Part shown: piece after piece, positions 12,736 to 24,422 of the stretch
Layout: each line of letters starts with the position of its first letter
How positions within the stretch are numbered: the first letter of the stretch is position 1
Source of the DNA: Lunularia cruciata
Taxonomy: Eukaryota > Streptophyta > Marchantiopsida > Lunulariales > Lunulariaceae
Reading direction: 5' to 3'
Assembly (NCBI GenBank): GCA_948567375.1
Contig: OX419759.1
Span: forward strand, 45,598,593 to 45,662,592
DNA: 64,000 bases
Notes under the pieces: model-generated
Told to the model about the DNA's origin: nothing
Seen by the model: only the letters and a program-made list of their open reading frames with translations
The model's database searches: none
Position numbers and translations under genes: made by a program

Positions 12736-14050
12736 AGATGGTACTTCTTCAAATTTTCAAATTTCAGTGTTGATGTCTGCTTCTAAGTACTCAAATGAGC
12801 AACACCAATCAACTAGATGGAACGTCTCACAGTGTTGTTTGCAAATATGAACAGGTACCCCTATTCAGATATGGCAGCCGCCGGAATACTCCATGTACTG
12901 TATTACAGGAATCGCGGAGTAGATATAAGACATGTCCAATATTTTTCAGTGTAGCTCTCTGGAGGCAATCAAAAGATATCCACGTCAAAGACTCGTTGAT
13001 ATTCTATGTATCGCGTCATCTCGGTGGACAACGTACACCTTTGTTTTGTATCCTGTACTCTCATGCGGGCATGATTCTGATTGAAAATCGAGAAACACAG
13101 CACCAAAGAACACACCATCTCCGCTGCTCCAATCCAGTACGAGGGTAAACTCTACGCAGGATCAGAGCAACTCCGCTAATTCCATATCTTGAACTCAAAT
13201 GGATTATTCTCCAATGCCTGAAGGTGGAGGTGAGAAGCAAGTCCAAATCTCCACTGATTCCTTTCAGAATAATAGATGTGCCTCCGGAAATAATCCAGAA
13301 ACACGATACGATAATCAACGTCAAAAGACATCGGATCTCTATTACCATTGGTCATCACGTAAGAAACTGGCATCGGACTACCAGAATGACTCGTCTAAGT
13401 CATCCACACGTATCTCGTATACATGTCGCACTCTCTATAGCTAACTAACATGTTGGGTATAATGCAGTCGCACTGACAGTGCACCATTTATGATCCGGTA
13501 AATCGGACAAATCATTCTGAATCTCATTCAACAATTGGTGTTTGCTATAGCTAGTTGTGACTTGCGAACACATATAACCGTGAGCTAAGGTGTCGAGGAG
13601 TTGCGCTACCTCACTATTCGTCTAGAAGAATGGCACAACTGGAACATTGCCAACGAACTAGGGTGTTCCAAGTTGTTCCGATGTTGTAACATATGCTCCC
13701 CAGTTAATGCTGTATGTAGGATGTATCGCTCGAGCTAGGACATACCCAGGGGAAAAAAACCGCATCCCGTTCATTTTCATTCCGCAAGTACTTCGGGAGT
13801 ACGACTAGAGTGTGCTATATGTACATTAACTGAAATTCTGTGAATCGCTACGGATGTACACATGCTACCAGGGATCCAGCGTCAAGGAATCCCGTTTCTA
13901 TTCATGATTTGGGGCCTCGCAATGGCATGTGTCATTCTTTGAACAATGGTAATGTTCCTGCGTGCCTACAGAGCCCGATTGTTAACACCATCACAAAATC
14001 TATCTCGAAGTCTTTTCAACTGCGCTGGGTGATCTCATAATCTAGAAAAC
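12736..14050. other. Unrecognised part of block D
   Basis: This stretch is nearly identical to 61343-63115, apart from the insertion there. A 117-codon frame at 12795-13148 stays open in both copies. The few substitutions I can see in it all alter residues (for example S to R, Q to P, G to V), so selection for protein is not supported. No family is recognised. Confidence 0.4.
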
Positions 14051-14234
14051 TAAACGCAGAATAAGAAAAGCAACAACAAAGATCAACCATAATTCTGATT
14101 TCCTAAATTTGAAAGTGCTTCGTACGTTTCTTCAGCTTCACAGATTGGATTAAATTCTGAAGCTGGAATCAAACACATTCGACAGTGCATCCAACTTCTT
14201 ACAACTGTATCAACTTTATCTGTGCATCATTGAT

Positions 14235-14240
14235 TTTATT
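14235..14240 (-). terminator. Candidate polyadenylation signal of the LBD gene
   Basis: AATAAA on the - strand, about 540 nt past the LBD stop codon. It is the first such hexamer noticed downstream and is kept in the second copy. Confidence 0.4.
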
Positions 14241-14778
14241 TTCTCGTTTAGCTGGGCACAGCCTGAAATTACATGTAACAGCATCTTATCGACTTATCAC
14301 TTGCAACCACCGTATTAAAATTGTACTTTTGTCTGTCCCTGCCAGCTCTGCCTTTGGTGAGATACAAAAGATTTCTGCCGGTGCTTGTGCTCTTCAAAGA
14401 GTCTGTTAAGCGTCTCCCATGCCTGGAGCCCAATTTCGGTTATCATAGATCTCTGTTTTGGATCTCGTTCCTGCACTCGGGTTTGAACGTCATGACTTTC
14501 GGTCGTTAAGTCGCATGATGCTGGTGAGATGCATGACACAGAACTTAACCAAGTGACTTCTTCAAAGCCTCTTTTCCTGGATCCTATACCAGATGGAAAC
14601 GGGAGACACATGTGAACAGGAGACTCCTCCACTAACGTCGTGGTCGAAATTATTGCCTCTTACTCTCCTCTGTTCTGTCTTCTGAAACTCTGTTGAAACT
14701 TCTGTGCTGTGTTGAGATCGAACTTCTCATTCCCAGTTAGATCCCCCGTTACCTGCACTCAAATCTGCCCACTCATTT
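14241..14778 (-). other. Putative 3' untranslated region of the LBD gene
   Basis: This stretch lies between the LBD stop and the candidate polyadenylation signal. It contains an open frame (14315-14632, 105 codons) with a helical-looking stretch ERDPKQRSMITEIGLQAWE. That frame is also open at 63387-63755. Differences between copies include a 19-bp deletion and an 80-bp insertion in the second copy. An alternative is a C-terminal exon reached by splicing; no clear acceptor was identified. Confidence 0.4.
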
Positions 14779-15384
14779 CTAAAAAGTATTACCGAGAAGC
14801 CTGGATGGCCACATCCCAGGCTGGGTGATGTTCCCCAACTCCGGAAATCCACAGGTTTGACTGGATATCCCAACCTCCAGCGGCACTGTGTTATTTCCGC
14901 AATTTCCACTCGGAAGCCTCATCGTTCCTTGGGAAATTCCACGAATGATGCTTGAAGGTGCAAAACTCCCGAATGGTGCTTGAAGGTGTAAAGTGAACCC
15001 ACTCGTTATATTATTCTCTTGCTCCACTGCCTTGAGCTCCTCCCTCTCTTGCATCTCCTCACTACCCAATTCTCCTCGTGTTCCAGTGAGCTGAGCCGTT
15101 ACCAGCTTGAGCAAAGTGGCGAGATCTTCTATAAACCCGATCACTCCTCTAGGCGGGTCTTGCATACGCATCGTGGCCTCTTCAGCCAAGGTCCATGCGC
15201 ATTGTGCCCGACACGCCGATGGGAGACGGTTCAGGAGTTTCGCAGTGTTACTTGCTCCGTATACCTTGTGAAGAACAGAAAACCTCGGTTGACATTCTAG
15301 AGGAAAATACTGAAAAAAGGCACAATCCTCGTTACATTTGCGGCGCATATGTCGGCAGGCAGCACAAGGAGACCGGTTAGCCAT
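14779..15384 (-). CDS. LATERAL ORGAN BOUNDARIES (LOB/AS2) domain protein
   Basis: A single-exon gene of 201 codons. LBD proteins are plant-specific nuclear transcription factors that act in organ-boundary, meristem and hormone responses. The LOB domain is at the N-terminus. The zinc-finger-like C-block C-x2-C-x6-C-x3-C is Cys7, Cys10, Cys17 and Cys21 (CAACRHMRRKCNEDC). The GAS block runs about residues 35-80, with FSVLHKVYGASN, LLNRLP and the DPPRG version of the usual DPVYG. The helix that forms the leucine-zipper-like part in class I members (about 81-100, IEDLATLLKLVTAQL) is present but irregular. The tail (110-201) is variable, as usual for the family. Methionine 1 at 15384 sits directly before the domain, as expected. 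The start is AT-poor and the codon use differs from the flanking AT-rich repeats. A second copy begins at the right window edge. I cannot place it in a named subclade. Confidence 0.93.
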   Translation of the reverse strand: MANRSPCAACRHMRRKCNEDCAFFQYFPLECQPRFSVLHKVYGASNTAKLLNRLPSACRAQCAWTLAEEATMRMQDPPRGVIGFIEDLATLLKLVTAQLTGTRGELGSEEMQEREELKAVEQENNITSGFTLHLQAPFGSFAPSSIIRGISQGTMRLPSGNCGNNTVPLEVGISSQTCGFPELGNITQPGMWPSRLLGNTF

Positions 15385-15674
15385 TGGACAACAGATGACC
15401 GACAGGGGTACAAGCGTTGCAAGGAAATTGTGCAGAATTCAGAAGAACTGAGAGCAACCTCTGGACTCCGTACTAGCTTACGCAATTGGAGAAACTGTTA
15501 GGATATGGAGTAGAGCGAACAACAAAGATGAACCTACACTGAGAGAATAGTGGGAGTGTAACACTGGTTAACAATTAGTAGAAAGGCGGCCACCGCCAAC
15601 CGACGGTCGATCCACGCTACACGAAGGCTAGTAGGGTATGTGAGTAATCAACACTCTAGATGTAGCATATTCGT
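15385..15674 (-). promoter_or_regulatory. Upstream region of the LBD gene
   Basis: This is unique sequence directly upstream of the LBD start. I see no convincing TATA box. A strong hairpin follows at 15675-15735. Confidence 0.3.
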
Positions 15675-15735
15675 CATTCATTAGCTGTAGAAATAACCAA
15701 TCGTGTAGGTTGGTTTTTTCTACAACTAATGAATG
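15675..15735. ncRNA. Hairpin upstream of the LBD gene
   Basis: The arms 15675-15700 and 15710-15735 pair at 24 of 26 positions around a 9-nt loop (15701-15709). It could be a small MITE-like inverted repeat, a microRNA precursor or a structured upstream element. Expression is unknown. Confidence 0.35.
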
Positions 15736-15739
15736 GCTG

Positions 15740-16178
15740 ACAGGTCCGTTCTATTCTTAGGATTGTAAAGGACCTCCATTCCCCCACTGCCTGAATCTGA
15801 ATGAACCGGTCCTCCGAGCTCAAATCCAACATAATACTCTCCTATTTAGGACTGTCCTCCTCTTACTAAGCTAATACCTTCATTCATTTTGCATCAAATA
15901 TGGCGAGGCCATTAATAACATCATTATTAACCGATGGCCAATTGGAATTCCTTCCTTTCTCAAATATAGTCCGCTCATAAATAACATCATTACTAACTGA
16001 TGGCAAGTTTCTGATGTACCAATGAGATTTCGAAGTACCTATCTTTGTGGAAGAGTTGCATGCAGTTCTCCACTCCTAGGTCCCCACGTTCTTCCTCTAA
16101 GTATACGATTATCGTCTAAAACAAAGGAAACTCCAATCCGCCACTATCTAGATGCATAACCGGCATCCCGAGCTAGAT
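15740..16178. other. Intergenic, no gene seen
   Basis: Two similar phrases (ataacatcattattaac near 15913 and ataacatcattactaac near 15980) form an imperfect direct repeat. Nothing else is recognisable. Confidence 0.4.
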
Positions 16179-16665
16179 CTAATTCCAAGTTAAGACTTCC
16201 CTCTTCAGCGACGCTGCAATAACTAACCAGCTACCTTGTGACGGAAAGCGGGACGTGGACTCCAAGTTTAGGCAGAATCCTGGCAGCAAGGTCTTCATTT
16301 CTGTGGTATCTGCGTACTCTTTGCTTTCCGTTGAAGAAGTGTTTCCCGCGCCATTCAAATACATTGGTATCGAAGAGAATCAAATGTCGCGTTTTCAGGT
16401 TTGGACACGGAGCAGAACCTTCCTATGTAATTGAAGGGAATATGCTTTTAGAATGATCATTGAAGCAAGGACACTGTTGTGCTCCCATTTCTTCGTGTCG
16501 TCTGCATCTGTTCGGCTCATCCATGTTATAAGCTTCCACGGCCGTTCTCCGTCTTCATCAGTATATGGTAGGGGAATCATCTTTGTGCTTTTCAGACTGT
16601 CGAGGGTTAATGAGGGACTCTATTCGCTCCAACAAACACACAATCGCTTCACAGTCGCACAATAG
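16179..16665 (-). other. Possible relict coding region, unrecognised
   Basis: Two adjacent minus frames (16395-16580 and 16179-16364) are separated by stops. They have a less AT-rich, coding-like composition (for example YTDEDGERPWKL and TDADDTKKWEH). They could be exons of an unknown gene, upstream exons of the LBD transcript or a relict. No domain is recognised. Confidence 0.2.
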
Positions 16666-17660
16666 AAACTGGCGTAGATGTTAATCTAAACCTTAGACCT
16701 TAAACCTAATCCAGACGAGATTTCAAACCTTAGACGAAACAGCAATTGTTTATCGATCTAACTTTTAATGTTTCTTCGTCCTTCAAAATAAATTTTTTTA
16801 AACATTGTATGCTTCGTAGACCGACCTGGTGGAGCGTACACTTAATAAGGCAAATCTGAGCTCAAGGAAGAGCTCCCATTTACAAATGTTATTCAATTAA
16901 TAAACATATACACTCTGAGCAAATCTCATTTCGAGCAACGAGGTATATTATTCTGGTTGCGGAGAAATGTTTAAGCACTGACAGTCATACAAGCGTGAAC
17001 TATCAACTTTGAGAACATTCAACAAAATCCATTGTCTGATTGATCTTAAATTCGATGACAATAAGATCATAATATGGATCCGATTGATTTCTTCTTCCTT
17101 TCATGCTCTTTACCTTTTACCAAATCTTATAATATCAATCTAGAACCCGTTGAAAGGGCAAAGATGTATCATTGGTATTATGGTGTGTTGCATGTAGACT
17201 TTACGAAATCTTTGGGTTTCGGCGCCTGGTTGAGCATGATACTTGTAATATCTCCATTGAAGAATCTGTTATGAAAGGACATGATCGGGTTATAATTCTC
17301 AATCTTTTGGAAATGGTACATTACACGTGATGCATAAGGCAAAAAGTTGGCTGAGAAGGCAACCAATTCTGAGATTACTAAGGTAAGAGAATAAGTTGAT
17401 CATGAGAAAGCAGCCTGTCTAGCTCATGACGAGAGGACTGCAAAATGGGGAACAATCTAATAGGAGAGGTGCGAAGCATGATGCAGAGATAAGAAGAGCA
17501 CATGCCGAGGTAAGAACTCTTATGCTTGGGATAGGTTAACAGAAGAAGGAGGATCATAAAGACATAGAGCCCTGAGATAAGGAGATTGCAGAGATGAAGG
17601 AAGACCTTGAAAAAGTGCAACTTCAGGCAATACACTAAGTACCTCAAGGTGAATCATGGA
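16666..17660. other. Intergenic with weak coding-like remnant
   Basis: Between about 17330 and 17640 the plus strand is rich in Lys, Glu and Arg codons (AEKATNSEITKVRE, MKEDLEKVQLQ) in short runs broken by stops. This suggests a decayed coiled-coil protein, perhaps from a retroelement. Nothing else is identifiable. Confidence 0.25.
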
Positions 17661-19150
17661 AGGCATATTGTTACATAAGTTACTTCATGGGGATTCTTTC
17701 TAGTTGGATATCCCGCACCACTAGTAGTACACATCTGGTACTCCACTTCTCCCAAAACTAGATCCCATATGCCCATAGCATGGCAAACTGTTCCATACCA
17801 AGTTTTGCCCGTAGCATTGCATGTCAAATAATTGCTGCTCTCCCAATGAGGAGGGCAAGGTCAAAGCAGTAGATTTGTTCTACCAAGATGAAGACAAACA
17901 TTTCTTGTTGCAACTGCATGAAAGTGGAAAATGTCTCCTTCTTCATGTCGTGGATCCGATTTGGTCAAGGTAAGAAGGGATACCAAGCCAAGCGCTTCTT
18001 ATCCACTCTCTAAATTGTTTTAACTGCCTCCTTGACTTGATTAGCATTGATAAGTCCTGGTTACTAGAATCTCATGAACAGTAGCAGGGTAGGGTTATAG
18101 CTAGACCCATGGTTTGGAGGAACTACTAGACGTTACCAGTCTTGGAAGCCATGGGGATCCTACAGGACTTGTTTCATGAACTCCAGTAGTGGAGCAGCTA
18201 CTTGTTCAAGTGCCCGCCTGACCGTCATTGCCCATGTGCAACTTTCTAACCCCTTTATATATTGCATTTTTGGGGTGATCCTTTCCTTCACCATGTGCTT
18301 TCAGGACTCCAAGGCCTGAGAGGCTGTCATGAAGTACAAGAATTTGGTTTCCTCTTTGCCTATTGCTTGACCAGTTTTACTGTTTCAGTGGGTAATTGTA
18401 CTTCTTCTTTCCTTGCTGGTTTGGAAGTCGAGGTCTTGTTGAGTACCCCTTCCTTGTTTCTTGTTCCTTGCTTCCTTCCTAGAGACCTGGGACCCCAGGC
18501 CTATTCTTGGCTTTTGGAGTCACTCTCCTTCTGTACTCTCATCCATACCTTTGGGTCCCATAACAATCTTGGCTCCCATAGAAGGTCCAGCATTGTTCCC
18601 CAGCTTGCAGGGTTGTACTTCAAATTGATAGTGACTTATCTAACTCATTCCTTCCTCTAGTAGATTCATAATTTTAAGCTCTCTTTGTAAAAATTAGAGG
18701 CTCATCCTCTCCCACCAATTCCATCACATCCATTATACGAGTAGCCTCCATTGTGCTGTCCATATTTTGACACTCATTGATAACCAGACGTTCCTTGGCT
18801 GGTGACCTTGTTCTTGTAACTTTGGGGATTTGGGGCTACTTGCGTTGTCATTTTTGTTTCCTTCTTCTGGCAACAATGTCCTTCCCATAACTCCACTTCT
18901 TATGGAGTATTGGTGGGTTACTCCATAGCCCATGGTGGGGAATACAGGATGCTATGAGAGGAAGGGGAGAATGGTACATCCTTGCACAGCTGGCCATTAA
19001 CTTGGCTCGGGAAGGAATTGTAGTTAGCATTCTTGTATCTGGTTGTAATTCCACTGAGGATTCTCCCATAGACACTTACCCTCAAGGATGGCTCGAGTGG
19101 TTGTCACCCGCACAGACCCTTCTGCCTATGTGGTATATCACTTAGTAATT
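17661..19150 (-). other. Possible retroelement remnant, unclassified
   Basis: Minus-strand frames around 18250-19075 are rich in polar residues and broken by stops (for example LGRKQGTRNKEG and KNDNASSPKSPKLQEQ). This composition is seen in decayed gag regions. The long plus frame 18262-18660 looks like a shadow of this. No diagnostic motif is present, so the assignment is weak. Confidence 0.2.
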
Positions 19151-19724
19151 AGGTAACAAATTTTAAGAGTAAGTTCCCAATACAACCTCTTGCTTACATG
19201 ATAAGTGAGATGAGTAACCAAGGATCACTGATTTATAACAAAAACCACATAACTTTCAAGAGATGCATTTACTTATTCACATCATACACAAAGTTGGAAA
19301 AGTACTTTTATGGTTTTTATATTAAGCTTTGCCCCATCTACCTTCAGGTGAAAAGAAATGTTACAATCCCACTGGGAAATCTGCAATCAATTCCCATATT
19401 TATAGTGATCAACCTCTCCCGTGGGTAAAAATAACACAACTTTGTTAAGGCTATCTTGGTAAAAATAACACAACTTTGTTAAGGCTTCCTCTTATCTGTA
19501 TTTCAAATTTCTTTTGGGGGAATCCTCCACTATCACATATTTGGGCTCAAAAGATGACCTCACAAGCGGGGACATTCAGCTTTAAATAGTTTAGGTAAAC
19601 CCTAATATAATTTCCTATCTACCCTAATCAATGGACTTATTGTGGCAGCAGCCTCCTTTGTAGCCCATGCCACAAATGTCAAGTGTCTCTCTTCCCTTAT
19701 ATGTTTCTCTTCTAGATATACACA
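19151..19724. repeat. AT-rich spacer with a 28-bp direct repeat
   Basis: A phrase beginning gtaaaaataacacaactttg occurs at about 19424 and again at about 19452, a local tandem duplication. No gene is seen in the remainder. Confidence 0.5.
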
Positions 19725-20440
19725 ACCAACCAAGAGAACTCTTCACTCTAGGTTTTGGTATTTTTGCTATCAAGTAGAGTAGTAATGGGCAACCTAACCT
19801 ATTATCATACCACGCACTCCTAGCTTATTGGTCATCCATTCTAGCATTACCAAGGAGAAATAAACAGCACTCCTACAAGGAAAGAACCTAAGTGCAATGC
19901 CCGCATACCAATCTAAACCAACTAGGTGTACAAACAAGCATGCAAGCATGGAGAATATCCAATTACAAGAATTCAGCAAGAACTCTATGTGCTTTTGTGG
20001 GAAATGAGCTGCATAGCCTTCTTGCTCTATCCTCAAGCCAATTTCAACTTATACTCTAAGCTTCCTCTTATCTGTATTTCAAATTTCAACCAATTGCTAA
20101 TCCGAATAGGACATTTCAAAGTCTTTATGATGGGAAAATCCTATGTAAATTAAATGGGCGTAACTTTCCATTTGTGACTTCATGATTGAAAAGCTCTACA
20201 ATTCAATAGAAAGCCTATAAGATAGGCTTTCCAATCATAGAAAATAAGCTACAATATGATCACTATAGCTAACTTGACAAGCTCTCAAACTTTGATTTTT
20301 TTTTTAAATTTCCACCCTAATTTCAGAATCCTTAATTTAGAGATTGCTCTTGGTTCTTGGTAACTTTCCCCATATTTTTAGATGAGAGAAACAATAAATA
20401 CTAAAAAATACTCTAGCAATTTTTTTTTGCCAAATAAAAA
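19725..20440. repeat. Block R, partial third copy
   Basis: This stretch is collinear with 8770-9430 and 34993-35365, starting at caaccaagagaactcttcac. It is more diverged than the other pair. No gene. Confidence 0.75.
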
Positions 20441-20639
20441 ACTACATTATGACATTTTCTTTTATATATTTTTATTTCTGAATCGGACCTTTATGAGATT
20501 TTCCTGTTTCTTATAGAAATAATATAATTTGATCATTACTGATTTGTTATACTCCGCACCACCAAACCACACGTATCACATAAGAAAGACAAGGAAAAAA
20601 GAATAAAAATCACCACATAGCAGGGAACATGTACATCCG

Positions 20640-21640
20640 GCCCATTAACCCCGATTTGAAAGGGCCGGATATACTGTCTACAATGTGGAGTCTAGCATCC
20701 GCAAGTTTTCAAAGCGAACTTTAACTTAACGTTCACACAACTGACTCATATCTAGAGTTTATACCCGAGTTCATCAAACTCTCATTTGTAGAATCTATGA
20801 TATTCAATCGCAGTGACTTCATGTAGAGTTCACTCGATCCAAATGTTGCCTTTAAGAGGGTCAATGAAGCACTCAAACAGGCACGCGAAGAGTCGAAATG
20901 AATGACACAATGGCCAACTCAAATAGTATGAATGATTGATATCATTAACTCATAAGTTGCTTAGACAGGGCACTCAAAAAAGTACTCAAAGAGTCAAAAT
21001 GAATCAAAAGAAAGATTGAGTAATTTACTCAATTTACTCAAAAAATTGAGTAATGAATCAAAAGAAAGATTGAGTAAGATCAATCTTTCTAAGCACTCAA
21101 AAAAGTACTCAAAGAGTCAAAATGAATCACTCAATCACTGGATTAAGTACGAATCTTTTATATAAATTAGAGCTTAAGAAAGCTGTTCAACACAGCTGAT
21201 CTACTGGAATATGTGTTATGAATTCTGATCTACATGTGGATTGGTATTCCTACTTTACACTCGTTTTATCTACAGACGTCTGATATAAATGTACATCGTC
21301 AGCCGAAGGTTTGGTGGGTTATAAGAGAATGAAGTAGTGACATCGATGTCTCCACTTGTTACCTGATAGTACCCACGCGTAAGATGAGAGCTGTGGAGAT
21401 TTTAACAGTATACAATCACATTATTGATATACGAACATGAGGGTCTAGAATTCGAATTAACGTCAGTCACGTCTCAATCTATGGTCAAAAACATTGCCAC
21501 AAGTTGAAGATCGATGAATAATATAACCGCATTGAAAGGTCCCGAGGCTCTTGGAATATCCTTAAACTATGAAAATCAAGGATCAAATCTGTTGCGATTG
21601 CGAATGTATGTTTTTACACAATCAATTAGTAAGTTGTAAT
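20640..21640. repeat. Block B, diverged fourth copy
   Basis: Islands match block B in order: aaagggccggata near 20668 (3596 in copy 1), gatgtctccacttgtta near 21343 (3852), acatgagggtctagaattcg near 21427 (4767) and ttgaagatcgatgaa near 21501 (5778). Large parts are missing or replaced, so this copy is older than the other three. Confidence 0.75.
20971..21129. repeat. Interleaved direct repeats
   Basis: A 36-bp word starting cactcaaaaaagtactc is identical at 20971-21006 and 21094-21129. A 26-bp word starting aatgaatcaaaagaaag is identical at 20998-21023 and 21052-21077. Short ttgagtaa / ttactcaa inverted motifs lie between them. Confidence 0.9.
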
Positions 21641-22602
21641 GCGCTGCACATAATTATTACTACAGCAGTTCGATAAGATTACAAAAAGTGAAAATATCAA
21701 TATTTTTAAAATTTTCCATTACAAAATTGTTTAAAGACAAAAATATTTTGAGCTTATTAGTTTAAAAAATGGGTTTGACATGATATTTCTTGATGACTTT
21801 CAGATTGACCATTTTAACAATGAGAGCAATTAGTTTTGAAGGCGAGAATGGTCTAGCTGAGTGTACCCTCATGACAATTTAAATTCTACATGAAAATTAT
21901 AAATTGAAAAGTGAAAATTTTAATACTTGAGTGAAAGTTGTTGATAGTTAGAGAGAATAGTGTAAAAATTACAAATTATCCGTAGTGGAACAATACGACG
22001 CTTCCGTTGGAAAAAAATATAGAAGTTAACTGCAGGCTGATCCTAAAAAAATAAAGCTAGGGTGTCCCACAAATAGGCACACACAATTCCAGTACCGTGC
22101 ATAGAAAGGCATCAAACTGATATGAGATATTTTATTTTATCCGGGATAAAAATAGAGAAGGATTATGCAAAAAAAAATTGGGATTTAAGGAGTCATGCAT
22201 ACAAAGCTTAGAATGAATTCAAATGTTACAGATGGTTTTGTAAATAATGGACACATGGAAGTAAGAAGTTCTGGGTTTACTGGTCCCAAATATTAAAAAA
22301 ATTCATGTGAAAGAATAGGGTGCTTTGGTTTTCCACTTTCAAATTTCAAAATTTGAAGATGCCTTTACCCTTTCATTATAGATTTTCTTCTATTGCAAGT
22401 GAAATTGAGATTCAAATTCAGAAGTCAAAGTAGTTTTTTCCACAGCTACAGGTTCAATTTGCAATCATCCATGCTCAAAGAATAGAGACACCTTTGGACT
22501 GCATATGAAGAAATTAAGGATGTTCTTGTTGCTGATTTTGAGCATATGTGCGCCAAATTTGCAGATTTTAATCTTGATGCTTTGATTGCATAGAATTAGT
22601 TC

Positions 22603-22604
<2 letters not shown>
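21641..22604. other. AT-rich intergenic, no gene seen
   Basis: No open frame of note, no retroelement motif and no match to other blocks. Confidence 0.4.
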
Positions 22605-22605
<1 letters not shown>

Positions 22606-22685
<80 letters not shown>

Positions 22686-22688
22686 TAT
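22606..22688. repeat. Compound microsatellite (AT)n(TTTA)n
   Basis: A run of AT dinucleotides passes directly into a run of about eleven ATTT units. The 80-codon frame over it (22586-22828) is an artefact of the repeat. Confidence 0.97.
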
Positions 22689-22699
22689 ATGGTTATTTA

Positions 22700-23721
22700 T
22701 GTTCCAATTTTTTTGTAGCTCCTCCAAACACATGTAAAGTTTTAGAAAACAGTCTAGATCATACTGAATCTTTATCACTGAGTGCACCTTCTTATCCATC
22801 ATATTGTCCAAATTCCTTAAAATGTTAGTCCAAACTTGAGATTTCTAAGTCTTTTGAGAATGGTATTAGTAGTGCCTCCTCCTTCCATGAATAACTGGTC
22901 TTGTATGCCTTGTCTTGTAAATATGCTTCCTCTGTTGGAATGTGCCTTCTCCTATGATGAGATGTAGAGGATATGTAGATAAAATTCCTCAAGCCGCAAG
23001 CAAATCTTTTCCAATAAACAAAGCAATAGCAACAATTTGATGATTGGTTTTGAATGATTCCTCATCACTATATGCAACTATTTGACAACATCAAGGGTTC
23101 AGAGCACTTTAGACAAATACATAGGGGAGATGATGGGAAGCAGGTGGTGCAAAAGAGCACAACATTCTTGTACATGCCAATCATTTAATGACTTCAGGTA
23201 TTGGGTTTCCCGACACTAAGAAGGGTTCAAAATTAACCAAGAAGTGTGCCAGAGACTAGAGGGAGAAGTGCATAGGGGAGAGATCACTGAAATGGAAATA
23301 GAATGAGGGTTGGTCATCGACAATAAATTGAATCAATTTATTGTCAATTTTTGTTGTCCTCATTGCTACCAAATGGATATCATGTTCGGGGGAAAGGAAA
23401 TATATTCCCTCTTTCATTTTTAAATATGGGTCTTGGAGATGAGAATGATATTGTTGAAATTACCATGGGAATTAAGGACCAATATTGATGTAGATGTAAA
23501 TATAAGTGTTGGAGAGGATAGCTTTGTTGATGATTTGGCAAGCTTGCAATAAGGAGATGAAGTAGGAGTCTTGGAGGTTGGAGGCTATGTTGTTTCTTGG
23601 GAGTTTTTTAAGAGATGAGGATTGCTTCACGTCTCACAATACTCCATATCAGCTTTCAGTTCTCTGTATCCAAGGAGGACACTAGCCAAAGGACACTACC
23701 CATGCCTTACCTATGGTAGGT
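22700..23721. other. Intergenic with decayed coding, unrecognised
   Basis: Broken plus-strand frames continue towards block E (for example DENDIVEITMGIKDQ near 23430). This is probably the rest of the same unidentified repeat family. No domain is recognised. Confidence 0.25.
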
Positions 23722-24422
23722 GAGCTAGAGGATGAGAATATGACTCCCTTTGAGTTTGACTCATTGCCGTCTCAATTCCATGGAGATCCAATTAAGGATT
23801 AAGAGATGAAGTAAATGATGATTCATCTAGGAGAGGTAGACCCACGGAGCAGCAAAATCTGATATTCATAAAGGAGAATAACTTAAGGTAAGGGGTGAAG
23901 GAAGCTGAGGGTGATTTTTGGAAGAGGAGGAAAATGTCAAGAAGTGTTTCAAAACATGCAGAGTTTGCATTTGAATTTGCACATAATTTTGACAACCATA
24001 GGAATATGCAGAAGGAGCTAATGGATACAAGGACTAGGATAAGACTTGCCAAAATTGAGGCCACTAGCCTAGCAAAAAGGGAGGAAATTAAAGACTTAAA
24101 AACACAACAAAGCTAGAAGATATTGCATACAAAGAAAATTGGAGCAAAGGAGGAGTTGTAGTGGAAGATATTTGCCACAAAATTGAAGTTCAGAGCTGCA
24201 AAAAGAAAGGCAAAAGACAAGAAGGAAAAGTAAACACAACATTTGGCAGTGTTTATTGAGTGTCTTAGGGTAGGGAAAATGGAAAAGGGAAAAGCCACAA
24301 GGAGATAAAATTCTATTTTGAGAAACTTTCCTATTGTGAGGTAGGGAGTAGTGATGAATCTGAAATATAACTCTATAGCTGCAGTTTTACTTTTGCAAAT
24401 GTGCATCCCGTGTTTCTCTTTG
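23722..24422 (+). pseudogene. Block E, copy 1: relict of an unidentified repeat protein
   Basis: The plus strand reads as a charged, helical protein with a few stops: EFDSLPSQFHGDP, then GDFWKRRKMSRSV, AFEFAHNFDNHRNMQKEL and LAKIEATSLAKREEIKDL (frame 23895-24116). It ends at gtttctcttt, where the copia RNase H fragment begins. A copy at 48059-48761 has the same layout and the same right end joined to different DNA. The minus frames 23792-24064 and 24113-24442 are shadows. The protein family is unknown; a decayed transposon-encoded or repeat-associated coiled-coil protein is my best guess. Confidence 0.5.

Larger units (their letters stand above)
10690..14778. repeat. Block D, copy 1 (LBD gene and downstream 4 kb)
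   Basis: This part of block D matches 59560-63924 at very high identity. In the 354-bp stretch 12795-13148 I count about five differences from 61859-62212. The duplicated unit continues into the LBD gene at 14779 and is cut by the window edge in the other copy. Differences between copies are a 230-bp tandem duplication here (12133-12598), a 459-bp insertion there (61368-61826), and smaller indels in the LBD 3' region. Confidence 0.9.

Noticed and set aside
12795-13148. 117-codon frame open in both D copies
   Set aside because: The few substitutions between copies nearly all change residues, so openness reflects recent duplication rather than protein selection.
15019-15300. 93-codon plus frame
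   Set aside because: It is a shadow of the LBD coding sequence on the other strand.
20971-21129. Spaced direct repeats suggesting a CRISPR-like array
   Set aside because: There are only two copies of each word, interleaved and irregular, in a plant nuclear context. They are simple local duplications.
22586-22828. 80-codon frame with Tyr-Ile and Leu-Phe-Ile-Tyr repeats
   Set aside because: It is a translation of the compound microsatellite.
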